A stretch of 64,000 nt of DNA, taken from an uncultured Pseudoruegeria sp. Its GTDB lineage: Bacteria; Pseudomonadota; Alphaproteobacteria; Rhodobacterales; Rhodobacteraceae. A model generated the notes under the pieces. It was not told the origin of the DNA and made no database searches. It worked only from the letters and a program-made list of their open reading frames with translations. Positions 34,612-44,054 of this stretch are shown piece by piece (positions within the stretch are counted from its first letter, which is position 1; every line of letters starts with the position of its first letter). The translations under genes and the position numbers were made by a program. The stretch spans positions 248,001 through 312,000 of the forward strand of contig CANMJD010000001.1 of the NCBI GenBank assembly GCA_947498155.1. The letters are read 5' to 3'.

Positions 34612-34680
34612 GGAACCTATCGCATCTTTCTTATTCAGGCTTTGGTAAGGGGCGCGGGGCGAAAAAAACGATCCGCCCGA

Positions 34681-35511
34681 CTAGCCCTTCATCAGCGCAT
34701 CGATCTCTTTCAGACGCTTTAACAACGCCGGCATATCCGCCAAAGCCACCATATTGGGGCCATCACTGGGGCTGCGGGCGGGCTCTTCGTGGGTTTCGAT
34801 GAAGACGCCCCCCACTCCGACCGCCACAGCCGCACGCGCCAGCGGCGGAACAAATTCCGACTGACCACCCGTCGCCCCCCCCAGACCGCCAGGCAGTTGC
34901 ACCGAATGGGTGGCATCAAACACCACCGGACAGCCGGTTTGCGCCATGATCGGCAGGCTACGCATATCGCTGACCAACATATTATAGCCAAAACTCGCGC
35001 CGCGCTCTGTCAGGATGATCTTGTCATTGCCGGTGGATTTCACCTTATCGACAATGTTCTGCACATCCCATGGGGCTAAAAACTGTCCCTTTTTGACATT
35101 GATCGCCGCACCGGTTTCACCGGCAGCCAGCAACAGATCAGTCTGGCGGCACAGAAAGGCAGGAATTTGCAAAATATCGACATACTGCGCGGCGCGGGCG
35201 CATTGCTCGGCCCCATGCACATCGGTCAAGACCGGACAGCCGAATTCATCCCGGATCGCCGCCAGAATATCCAGACCCTCTTCGATGCCGACCCCGCGCT
35301 TGCCCGACAGGCTGGTGCGGTTGGCTTTGTCAAAGCTGGCTTTGAACACAAAGGGCAGATCCAATGCGCTACAGCTTTGCAGCAGGTTTTGCGCCAGCAT
35401 ACGGGCATGATCCAGCGTTTCTAACTGGCACGGACCAGAGATCAGGGCAAAGGGCATATCATTGGAAAAGCTTACATTTCCAACGGTTACAGTGTTTTGT
35501 TGCGTGCTCAT
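34681..35511 (-). CDS. kdsA: 2-dehydro-3-deoxyphosphooctonate aldolase
   Basis: SGPCQLE ... FKASFDKANRTS; CPVVFDATHSVQLPGG. Confidence 0.97.
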   Translation of the reverse strand: MSTQQNTVTVGNVSFSNDMPFALISGPCQLETLDHARMLAQNLLQSCSALDLPFVFKASFDKANRTSLSGKRGVGIEEGLDILAAIRDEFGCPVLTDVHGAEQCARAAQYVDILQIPAFLCRQTDLLLAAGETGAAINVKKGQFLAPWDVQNIVDKVKSTGNDKIILTERGASFGYNMLVSDMRSLPIMAQTGCPVVFDATHSVQLPGGLGGATGGQSEFVPPLARAAVAVGVGGVFIETHEEPARSPSDGPNMVALADMPALLKRLKEIDALMKG

Positions 35512-36347
35512 TCCAGCCCCTCCCGGCGCATAATATCTTGAATTGTGTCAATATCGCTCGGGTTGTTCAGCTCCCAGAAATCGCGCCCCTTGGCGTCGAC
35601 CTCGACACAGCGCACCGCGATGTTGTTTTCCAGAAAGCGCAATTGCTCCAGCCCTTCCAGCTCTTCAGCCTGCCCCGGATCCATCGCCGCATATTGGCGC
35701 AGGGCTGCGGGGGTGTAGCCATAGACACCGACATGATGAAACACTGGGGTTTCGGCCTCATCAGCAAAATCTTTGGTGACAAAAGGCAGCACTTCTTTAG
35801 AAAAATACAACGCATTGCCGCCGCGGGCAAAAACGGCTGTGGTGCCACCGACGCGATCCTGTTTTCGGTCTTCTTTCAGACGCCGCAAATGCGCGCCGGA
35901 ACTGCGTAAAACCGGTGTCGCGCAGGCGATGTTGCGATCGGCCCGCATCGCCGCAATCAATGCTTCGACGAACCACGCCGGTGTCAGCGGCGCATCGCCT
36001 TGCAGATTCACGATAATATCCGCCGTATCAGGCAGTTGCGCCACCGCTTCCGCGCAGCGTTCGGTGCCATTGCGACAGGCCGAAGAGGTCATCAGAACCT
36101 GCGCGCCAAACCCTTCGGCTTCGGCTTTGATCCGCGCATCATCAGTGACCACAAAAACCGCATCGGCACCGGCGACGCCGCAGGCACATTCCCAGCTGCG
36201 CTGGATCAGAGATTTCGACACGCCGCTCGCCCCGACAAGATGGGCCAACGGCTTACCGGGATAACGGGTCGATGCATAGCGCGCAGGAATGAGGATAACA
36301 GTTTTCAAGGCAGGCAGCCCCTTTGTAAATGAACCGCGCCCAGACAT
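35508..36347 (-). CDS. kdsB: 3-deoxy-manno-octulosonate cytidylyltransferase
   Basis: LIPARYASTRYPGKPLAHL; NLQGDAPLTP; start may be an internal TTG near 36308. Confidence 0.95.
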   Translation of the reverse strand: MSGRGSFTKGLPALKTVILIPARYASTRYPGKPLAHLVGASGVSKSLIQRSWECACGVAGADAVFVVTDDARIKAEAEGFGAQVLMTSSACRNGTERCAEAVAQLPDTADIIVNLQGDAPLTPAWFVEALIAAMRADRNIACATPVLRSSGAHLRRLKEDRKQDRVGGTTAVFARGGNALYFSKEVLPFVTKDFADEAETPVFHHVGVYGYTPAALRQYAAMDPGQAEELEGLEQLRFLENNIAVRCVEVDAKGRDFWELNNPSDIDTIQDIMRREGLE

Positions 36348-36378
36348 AACCGCAATGCGGCAAACAGAAAACCGCTAT

Positions 36379-37203
36379 TTAGATGTCCTGACCGGCCATA
36401 TAACGTGCCGAGGCCAGACCAAGGGCGCGCGAGACATCAACAAGCATGGTGTCAAACCCCTCAAACAGCGCCTGATTCAGCGCTTTACCGGCTTCGGTGT
36501 AGGAAAAATCGATATAGGACTGCACCTCGGCATCCTCGAGCGGTTGATAGGCCAGCGCCAGATAGGCGAACAACCATTCCTCTGTATTGGCGCGGATTTC
36601 GGCTTCTTGGTTCCAGACATCCGCCAGAATTTCATCTTCCGTCAGATCAAAGGAAAACGCCCCGCCATCCACAAGGCCGATGTAGAACGCATAATTGGCG
36701 TTCATCGAGCCGACAACATTAGACTCCACCAGTTGATTGGCGTCCGAAAACGCGCGCAACAGATCAAGCCGTTCATCTTCGGCGGCAATCATCGCCTCCA
36801 GCGTTTCTATGCTGGCCTCCTCGATGGCCTCATCCATTTGAGCGACACGGGCCGAAATCTCTAGCCCGATGATTTTCTGGCCGGTTTCACTTTCAAAAAA
36901 GGCATTTGCCGCAGGGATATGCGCTTCGGGCATTTCCGCCTCAAAGGCGGCGCCAAAGCTGGCCACAAGACGGTCAATGTCATAAATCCGCTGCACATCC
37001 TGCTGCCAGCCCTGCCCGCCTTGGGTGGGAAACAGATCGGCTTCCAGATTGGTGGAATAGCGCATGCCCTCATCGCGCATCACCTGAAGGACCTCACGCA
37101 TTTTGAGCGTATCCATAAGCTGCGCAGTGGTTTGCGCTGTGGCGGGAAAGGCCGATAAAAGTGCTGCGGTAACTGTCGGGATTGATGCGTATTTCAGTAT
37201 CAT
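36379..37203 (-). CDS. DUF2059-like exported protein
   Basis: Signal peptide MILKYASIPTVTAALLSAFPATAQ. Confidence 0.6.
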   Translation of the reverse strand: MILKYASIPTVTAALLSAFPATAQTTAQLMDTLKMREVLQVMRDEGMRYSTNLEADLFPTQGGQGWQQDVQRIYDIDRLVASFGAAFEAEMPEAHIPAANAFFESETGQKIIGLEISARVAQMDEAIEEASIETLEAMIAAEDERLDLLRAFSDANQLVESNVVGSMNANYAFYIGLVDGGAFSFDLTEDEILADVWNQEAEIRANTEEWLFAYLALAYQPLEDAEVQSYIDFSYTEAGKALNQALFEGFDTMLVDVSRALGLASARYMAGQDI

Positions 37204-37371
37204 GGGACCTCTGGGATCATCGTTTGAAAAAAGCCTATCGCGCCACCGCGCGATTTCCAAGCAAGCAAGTGATGATATTGCCGTGATGGCGGGATGAATT
37301 TAGGTGGAACGCACCCAAAAAAGCGCTTGCAGCGACGCACACATCCGACTACATCGCATCCACCACTTCGC

Positions 37372-37461
37372 GGAGAGGTGCCGGAGTGGTCGAACGGGGC
37401 GGTCTCGAAAACCGTTGTACCTTCACGGGTACCCAGGGTTCGAATCCCTGTCTCTCCGCCA
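37372..37461 (+). tRNA. tRNA-Ser(CGA), CCA encoded
   Basis: GGAGAGG...TCTCTCC-G-CCA acceptor; loop CTCGAAA (anticodon 37406-37408); long variable arm; GGTTCGAATCC T-arm. Confidence 0.97.
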
Positions 37462-37616
37462 CTTATCCCCTGATGTCTTGAAATCGCGCATATGTGCGCT
37501 GTCCAATGGCTTTTGAACACGGGTATGGTGGGTTTTTGCACGTCAATCCCGCGCCATTGCACCTTGTCCGCCAGATCATATTTGGTGATTGACCCGATCA
37601 AGTGCTAGGTTTTCCC

Positions 37617-38705
37617 ATGATGACTCGAACCCCTTTGATCAGGTTGGTCTTTCGCAACATCGCCCCGGTGATTGGGCCTGTCTTTGCCTTTTCGGCGCTC
37701 TTGGGGGCGGGCCAAGCTGTTGCCTGCGCTTTTCACTACTATCTGCCCGAAAAAACCGCGGTGGATTATCTGGTTGACGGCTCTGACGTGGTTCTGGCGC
37801 GCACTGCACCGGACAATAAATTCGCCTATAAAACCGCCATTGTTTTGCGCGGCACCGGGCCGGATGCGCCCTTGCCGTTTCTGGTTGATCGGGTGACGCG
37901 CCTGAAAATGGCTAACAATCCGGATGATTACAGGCTTTTTGCACGCGAAAACGGGGATGCGTGGCAAAGTGTCAGCCATGTCACACCCGCCTATCACAAG
38001 CTGTTGGAGCAGGTTTTGACCAAAAGCAACACTTGGGAGGCAGGATATAGTGCCGAGCGGTTGGCCTTGTTTGCCCCGCTGTTAACCCACCCTGATCCTT
38101 TGGTGCAGAAACTGGCCCTGCGCGAGGTCGATAAAGCCCCCTATGCGTTGCTTCGTCAGGCCGACACGAATATCCCCGCTGACAGGCTCCTGTCCCAGCT
38201 CTGGACCCGCGAAGGCGTCGCGTTTCAATCCATTCGTGTTTTGCTTCTGGGGTTGAGTGACACCGCCCAAGCCCGCGCCGAGGTCTATGATTTTTTTGAC
38301 CGCACCCAATCCTGGCAATCCGCTAATAATCTGGGGGCCTTCGCCACCGCATTGATCGAGCTTGACGGGATCGATGGCGTCGCCCGATTGGAAGATAGGC
38401 TGCTTTCGGACCCCGCGCAGCCTTTGGCAAAGTTGGAACAGGCCCTAGAGGCAATGGCCATTCAGAATGCAGGTGCCGCACCCGACGTGCGGCGCGCCAT
38501 CACCAACGCCTTGATCGGTCTTATCGAGCGCAACCCGCAAATCGCACCGGTGATTTTGCGTCCGTTTGAGGCCCGCAATGACCTGTCACAAGGGGAGGTT
38601 CTGGCGCGGGTGATCCGCAATCCCGCCATCACCGATCGCGCTGATCAACTGGCGATCATGCGCTATGTCACCCGTTCAGAACGGGCCGCCGCTTTGGCGC
38701 AATGA
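37617..38705 (+). CDS. exported hypothetical protein (helical-repeat-like C-terminal region)
   Basis: Long ORF, hydrophobic N-terminus, Leu/Ala-rich helical pattern. Confidence 0.55.
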   Translation: MMTRTPLIRLVFRNIAPVIGPVFAFSALLGAGQAVACAFHYYLPEKTAVDYLVDGSDVVLARTAPDNKFAYKTAIVLRGTGPDAPLPFLVDRVTRLKMANNPDDYRLFARENGDAWQSVSHVTPAYHKLLEQVLTKSNTWEAGYSAERLALFAPLLTHPDPLVQKLALREVDKAPYALLRQADTNIPADRLLSQLWTREGVAFQSIRVLLLGLSDTAQARAEVYDFFDRTQSWQSANNLGAFATALIELDGIDGVARLEDRLLSDPAQPLAKLEQALEAMAIQNAGAAPDVRRAITNALIGLIERNPQIAPVILRPFEARNDLSQGEVLARVIRNPAITDRADQLAIMRYVTRSERAAALAQ

Positions 38706-38991
38706 TGCCTGTAACGGTGCTGATGTGGCCCACAACGGGGCGTGACTCGGATAGATCGATTGCGAAATCGCCCCCCGCCCGCGCGGTCATCAACAGCTTT
38801 TGCCGTGTTTCAGTCAGTCGGCACCCCAGCAACATCTGCCTCGGAGAGACCCCACGGATTTCAGCAAACGCATGATGCAGGCGGGTTTTAAACAAGCCTG
38901 CCGCACCGCAAAGATCGGTGATCGATGTCTTTGCCGCCCCATGGAGCCGCATGGCCGTCACGGCGACGGCGGGCGGTGTGCCCACAACCAA
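38668..38991 (-). pseudogene. remnant of an AraC-type regulator C-terminal domain
   Basis: SITDLCGAAGLFKTRLHHAFAEIRGVSPRQMLLGCRLTETRQKLL resembles AraC HTH; sequence around it degenerate and lacks a full gene. Confidence 0.5.
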
Positions 38992-39196
38992 GGTCAGGAT
39001 TGCCCAAAGAAGCCGGTTTCGATGCGCAAGTGGTCCTGATATTGCTGGCTCTTGCTTAAATCAATGTCCCGGAGATGCCCCGACAGAACCGCGGTTTCCC
39101 TTTCAAAGGTTGAGCAGCGGCGGCGTCGACGGTCAAAGCATCGCGTTCCTGCACAACCACATCGTAATCCGACCCGCCCTTAAGGCGATAAACCAT

Positions 39197-39440
39197 TGAT
39201 CCTCCCCCACTGAAGTGGCCCGCCCCTATAGTTAGGAAACGGAGGATCAAACATGGGAAACAAACGTCACAAGCCGGAAGAGATTGGTATAAAGTTACGG
39301 CAGGTTGAGGTGCTGTGTGGGCAGGGAATGCCGCGCGTCGATGCGATCAGGCAGGTACAGATAACGGCGCAGGCATTTTAGCGCTGGCGTAAGCAATATG
39401 GTGGGATGGGAACCGAGCAACTGAAGAAACTCAAACGACT
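39197..39440 (+). mobile_element. truncated IS3-like element: OrfA transposase start with in-frame TAG
   Basis: ATG at 39253: MGNKRHKPEEIGIKLRQVEVLCGQGMPRVDAIRQVQITAQAF*RWRKQYGGMGTEQLKKLKR; flanking TGATCCTCC/GGAGGATCA inverted repeat. Confidence 0.75.
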
Positions 39441-39555
39441 TCAAGATGCCCATGATCTGTGCGTCGCTATATCCTGCTGTCTTCATCGAAAATCTCCTCA
39501 GATATCTTGCCGAGAAAATTCTACTTTTGAACATCATTAATTTTAGGGGGGATTA
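39440..39555 (-). mobile_element. second truncated IS3-like element (5' end of a different OrfA)
   Basis: Minus-strand ATG at 39486: MKTAGYSDAQIMGILK, then abrupt loss of homology at the junction with the other remnant. Confidence 0.65.
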
Positions 39556-39680
39556 CCTTCCCACAGCCAGCAGAAGAAAATACGAAGAGCAGCGAAAATA
39601 CCGCATGGGGGGAAAATTGGTGGGATGAAAATCATCCGATCCAGATAGTCAATATATTACAGCGTGCTGACTGAATAATA

Positions 39681-39770
39681 TGGCGGACAGACAGGGATTC
39701 GAACCCTGGAGACGGTCTCCCGCCTACACACTTTCCAGGCGTGCGCCTTCGACCACTCGGCCACCTGTCC
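39681..39770 (-). tRNA. tRNA-Ser(GGA), CCA encoded
   Basis: Reverse complement GGACAGGTGGCCGAGTGGTCGAAGGCGCACGCCTGGAAAGTGTGTAGGCG...GGTTCGAATCCCTGTCTGTCCGCCA. Confidence 0.97.
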
Positions 39771-39863
39771 GTGAGGCGGGGTTTACCCTTAAGCGGCAGC
39801 GGGATGCAAGGGGGGAAAGTGCATTTTTTTGCATTGTTTTTTCTTGTCCCACCTTCGAGGAAT

Positions 39864-40583
39864 TCAAGCTTCAAGAAACAGGTTCACGCGCCTGTTCTGC
39901 TTGCCCTTCTTTTCGATCTTTCCGATGCGTACCGCCCCGATTTCACGGGTATTAGCAACATGGGTGCCACCACAGGGCTGCACATCGACCGGAACCGTTT
40001 CGGTGCCAATCCGCACCAGCCGCACCTTGCCCGACCCCGTCGGCGGTTTGACCGACATGGTTTTAACCAATTGCGGGTTAGCCATGAGATCCTCATCCGT
40101 GATCCAACGGTCGCTCACCGCTAGATCGCGGGCAATCAGGGTATTTAGTGCAGCTTGCAGGGCTTCTTTATCCTCGGGTGCCTCTGGCATGTCAAAATCC
40201 AGACGGCCCTTTTCCGCGCTGATCGCGCCGCCCGTCACCGGTAGCGGAATAACCACCGACAAAAGATGCAACGCGGTGTGAATTTTCATGTGGCGGTAGC
40301 GCCGTTCCCAATCCAGATGCTGCGTGACTTCGGTGCCCAAGCCAGGCAAGGCCTCCGGACCGGCGGGCACCAGAATGACCTGATCCTCATCGCCTTTGAT
40401 CGTTGTGGCGATGCTCAGGCCCTGCCCGTTCCACGCCAATTGACCGCTGTCTCCGGGCTGTCCCCCACCGGTGGGATAGAATATTGTGCGGTCCAGAATG
40501 ATCCCGCCCTCTGGCGTATGGGCCAGCACAGTACCGGTGATACCGTTGGCATAGGCGTCCTCACGAAAGACGGCTTGGGTCAT
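39864..40583 (-). CDS. alanyl-tRNA editing protein (AlaX-like)
   Basis: HTALHLLSVV (HxxxH-type) and DVQPCGGTHVANTREIG. Confidence 0.87.
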   Translation of the reverse strand: MTQAVFREDAYANGITGTVLAHTPEGGIILDRTIFYPTGGGQPGDSGQLAWNGQGLSIATTIKGDEDQVILVPAGPEALPGLGTEVTQHLDWERRYRHMKIHTALHLLSVVIPLPVTGGAISAEKGRLDFDMPEAPEDKEALQAALNTLIARDLAVSDRWITDEDLMANPQLVKTMSVKPPTGSGKVRLVRIGTETVPVDVQPCGGTHVANTREIGAVRIGKIEKKGKQNRRVNLFLEA

Positions 40584-42960
40584 CGTCGTTCTCCTTTGGG
40601 TCGGCGGTCTGCGGTGGTGTCGCCGCCGGTTGGTTGCCACCGGCCAGCGCCTCTGGATTGCGCAGCCAAAGATCGCGCTGGGCAAAGGGAATCTCGATCC
40701 CCGCCGCTTTGAATTTCTCGGCAATCTGGTGGTTCATGTCCGACTGCACCTGCAAAATCCAGTTCACATCCCGCAGAATGGCGCGGATTTCAAATTCCAG
40801 CGCATCGCCGCCGAAATTACGAAACAAGACATTGGGCGGCGGGACGGCCACGACCATCGGGTGATCATTGGCAACCTCGCGCAGGATTTTTTCGACCAGG
40901 GCCGTATCGGTGCCATAGGCAACGCCAACCGGCAGGATCAACCGGCCAATGGAGTTGCCCCGGGTCCAGTTGGTTACGACTCCCGACACAAGATCGCCAT
41001 TGGGAATAATCACATCGGTGCGGTCAAAGGTTTCAATACGCGTGGCGCGCACGGCGATGTCGCGCACATAGCCCATCTGCCCGTTGACCTCGATCCAGTC
41101 GCCTTCGGAAATCGGGCGCTCGACCAGCAGGATCAGGCCAGAGACGAAATTGGACACGATGGTTTGCAGACCAAAACCGATCCCCACAGACAAAGCCCCG
41201 GCAACAATCGCAAAGGCCGAGAGGTCAATTCCCGCCGCGGTGACCGCCACAAGGGCAGAGATCGCCAAGCCAACATAGCCCACCCCGACCACGGCGGCAT
41301 TCTGCCCACCGACATCCAGCTTGGTGCGCGGCAGCACGGTGCTGCGCAGAGTGGCTTGCACGGCTTTGGTGATTGTATAAGCGATGATAAAAACAATTAT
41401 GCCAAACAGAAAGCTCGTCGGAGAGAGCGTCACGTCCCCGATCTTAAACCCCTCTTTGAACCGCGCCCAGATTTCCGAAATATCGCTGCCCCGTGCGCCC
41501 CAGATCAACGCGAACAGCGGCAGGCTTAGCAGCACGATCACAATGTTCAGCAATATCGGCGTCAGGGCCTGACCGACTTTTTCCTTATCGCCGGTGGCCA
41601 GCACAAAGGTCTCCTGAACCAAGCGCAGCACCAAGGCCAGAAAGGCAATCAACCCCAGCGACGCCACAGTTGGAAAGGTGATGTCTATCGCCGCATGGAA
41701 ATAGCCCAGTAAGGCTAAGGCAGGCCCGATAAAGGCCGCCGCCATTGCCACCCGCGCCAGAACCATACCCAGATTATTATAGATCGAGGGGGAGCTTTCC
41801 TGATCCGCCTCCGCGGCGCGGGCATGGATCACCAGAAGCTGGCTCAGCCGGAACAGGAGGACAGCCGTCAGAACACCGGCCGGAAAATACAGGCCGGATT
41901 TGGCCGCATCTGATAGCGCGTTATATTGTAGAAGGCTCCCCAGCAGCGAATAGACACCATACATCAGCCCCAGTGCCGCCGCATACAGACGCCCTTCGGT
42001 GCATTGCGATGGTGTCAGGTTCAGAAACTGGTCTGATTGCTTGCCTTTGGGGAATATTTTTGACCCGAGCCAGCTGGCAATAAAGAAAGAAAGCCCAAGG
42101 CCCGCCAGCGACGACAGCGCCGCATCCAGATGCAGGCCGACCAATTGCGTAGCATAAGCCCCCAGCACCAAAAGCGCGATGCCGATAAAGGGCAAAAGCA
42201 CCTGCCCGAGCGAAACGACAAAAGCCGCGATCCAGCGGGCGGGCGATGGATCATCCCCCTGTACGCGCTGGGTCAGGCGATACATAAACCGACGTCCGCG
42301 CAACAGAAGCACAAAGCCAAGGCCCGAATAGATCAGCACCGGCACCAAATTGTTGCGCATCTCTTTGCGTTGAACATCATTGTTCCATGCCGAGACCAAC
42401 TCCGCGCGCATCGGCAGAAACAGCTTCACCAAGGCATCCCCGGCTGCGGTCCAGACCGATGGTTGCAACGGGCTTGGGCCCCGCGTCAGGAACCGATTGG
42501 TTTGACGGGCCCGAAAAGTCTGATCAATTTGGCCGATCAAACTATCAGCCAGCAGATATTGCTCTTCTGCATCAATTGCCGGGGTGCGCAGCTCGGCACG
42601 TTTATCTTCCAGACGTTGACGTCTGTCAGCCAGATCGCTGGCCTCTGTCACGCCGTCCGGCACGGTGCCCAAAGCGTCGATCTGACTGCTGATTGTTCTG
42701 ATGCGCGAGCGATTGGTCGACAGCGCGTCCTGAAACAGGACCCGCCATTCAACCAGTTCCGCCCGCAGATCTTCAAATGCGGCCTCAGAGACGTTTTCAT
42801 TGTCAAGGGCTTCATGGGCCCGCGTGGCTACCGCGTCCCATGCTTCATAATCAGGCAGCCCATCAACAAGGCTTTGGGCCTGCGCCTGTTCAAGAAATAC
42901 GCTCTGGACGGTAAAAACCGTTGCCAGCGCGCAAAACAGGACAAAGGCCAGATGTCGCAT
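40561..42960 (-). CDS. DUF3772 domain MscS-type mechanosensitive channel
   Basis: GIGFGLQTIVSNFVSGLILLVERPISEGDWIEVNGQMGYV; large multi-TM N-terminal part. Confidence 0.92.
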   Translation of the reverse strand: MRHLAFVLFCALATVFTVQSVFLEQAQAQSLVDGLPDYEAWDAVATRAHEALDNENVSEAAFEDLRAELVEWRVLFQDALSTNRSRIRTISSQIDALGTVPDGVTEASDLADRRQRLEDKRAELRTPAIDAEEQYLLADSLIGQIDQTFRARQTNRFLTRGPSPLQPSVWTAAGDALVKLFLPMRAELVSAWNNDVQRKEMRNNLVPVLIYSGLGFVLLLRGRRFMYRLTQRVQGDDPSPARWIAAFVVSLGQVLLPFIGIALLVLGAYATQLVGLHLDAALSSLAGLGLSFFIASWLGSKIFPKGKQSDQFLNLTPSQCTEGRLYAAALGLMYGVYSLLGSLLQYNALSDAAKSGLYFPAGVLTAVLLFRLSQLLVIHARAAEADQESSPSIYNNLGMVLARVAMAAAFIGPALALLGYFHAAIDITFPTVASLGLIAFLALVLRLVQETFVLATGDKEKVGQALTPILLNIVIVLLSLPLFALIWGARGSDISEIWARFKEGFKIGDVTLSPTSFLFGIIVFIIAYTITKAVQATLRSTVLPRTKLDVGGQNAAVVGVGYVGLAISALVAVTAAGIDLSAFAIVAGALSVGIGFGLQTIVSNFVSGLILLVERPISEGDWIEVNGQMGYVRDIAVRATRIETFDRTDVIIPNGDLVSGVVTNWTRGNSIGRLILPVGVAYGTDTALVEKILREVANDHPMVVAVPPPNVLFRNFGGDALEFEIRAILRDVNWILQVQSDMNHQIAEKFKAAGIEIPFAQRDLWLRNPEALAGGNQPAATPPQTADPKENDDDPSRLS

Positions 42961-44003
42961 TAATCGACAAACACGCCCGGGATGGATTTCGGTCCAGTGT
43001 CAAGCCACGCCGGAACCGGCAAGTCCTTGCTGCGCAAGAAATCCGGATTGAAAAGCTTGGACTGGTAACGCGTGCCGTAGTCACAGAGGATCGTCACAAT
43101 CGTATGACCCGGCCCCAAATCGCGTGCAAGGCGCATTGCACCGGCCACATTGATACCGGAAGAGCCGCCCAGACAGAGACCCTCGTGCTGCAAAAGATCA
43201 AAGACCACCGGCAAGGCTTCGGCGTCGGGGATGTTATAGGCATGATCAACGGTCAACCCTTCGAGGTTGGCGGTGATCCGCCCCTGCCCGATGCCTTCGG
43301 TGATTGAGGAGCCTTCGGATTTCAGCTCCCCCTCGGTATAGAAATTATAAAGCGCAGCCCCGTCTGGATCAGCCAACCCGATTTTTACATCTTTAGAGTG
43401 TTCGCGCAGCCCCTGCGCCACACCAGCCAGCGTACCGCCAGACCCGACAGCACAGATAAAGCCATCCACTTTGCCACCGGTTTGCTCCCAAATCTCGGGC
43501 GCGGTGGTTTCGTAATGGGCCGCACGGTTGGCGGTATTATCAAACTGGTTGGCCCAGATCGCACCATTGGGCTCAGATTTTGCCAGTTCACTGGCCAGAC
43601 GCTCGGAATAGCGCACATAGTTATTCGGATTGCGATAGGGCACCGCAGGCACCTGCACCAGTTCGGCACCGGCCAGACGCAGCATGTCTTTTTTCTCTTC
43701 GGATTGGGTTTCCGGAATGACGATCACGGTCTTAAACCCGAGTGCCGACCCAACCAGCGCCAGCCCAATACCGGTATTGCCTGCTGTGCCTTCGACAATA
43801 GTGCCGCCGGGTTTCAACAGCCCTTTGGCCACCGCATCCTGAATGATCTTGAGTGCCGGACGGTCTTTGACCGATTGTCCGGGGTTCATGAACTCGGCTT
43901 TGCCAAGAATCTCGCAGCCTGTGGCCTCACTCGGGCCTTTGAGACGGATCAGAGGGGTATTGCCGATCAAGTCCGGCAGATCTTTGCAGACGCGCATGGT
44001 CAT
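42960..44003 (-). CDS. cysK: cysteine synthase A
   Basis: LIGNTPLIRL; EGTAGNTGIGLA; GGSSGINV. Confidence 0.95.
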   Translation of the reverse strand: MTMRVCKDLPDLIGNTPLIRLKGPSEATGCEILGKAEFMNPGQSVKDRPALKIIQDAVAKGLLKPGGTIVEGTAGNTGIGLALVGSALGFKTVIVIPETQSEEKKDMLRLAGAELVQVPAVPYRNPNNYVRYSERLASELAKSEPNGAIWANQFDNTANRAAHYETTAPEIWEQTGGKVDGFICAVGSGGTLAGVAQGLREHSKDVKIGLADPDGAALYNFYTEGELKSEGSSITEGIGQGRITANLEGLTVDHAYNIPDAEALPVVFDLLQHEGLCLGGSSGINVAGAMRLARDLGPGHTIVTILCDYGTRYQSKLFNPDFLRSKDLPVPAWLDTGPKSIPGVFVD

Positions 44004-44054
44004 CAGTGCCTTTATATTATGTTGCCCTCTGTTTAGGCCCGCCAGAAGCGGAAC

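Noticed and set aside
37371-39770. Active integrative element between the two tRNA-Ser genes
   Set aside because: No integrase, no att-like tRNA-end duplication seen, and both transposase remnants are truncated; only a decay footprint can be supported.
40630-42963. Large plus-strand ORFs opposite the MscS-type channel (299 and 277 aa)
   Set aside because: Antisense to a convincing 799-aa MscS/DUF3772 protein; no family signal.
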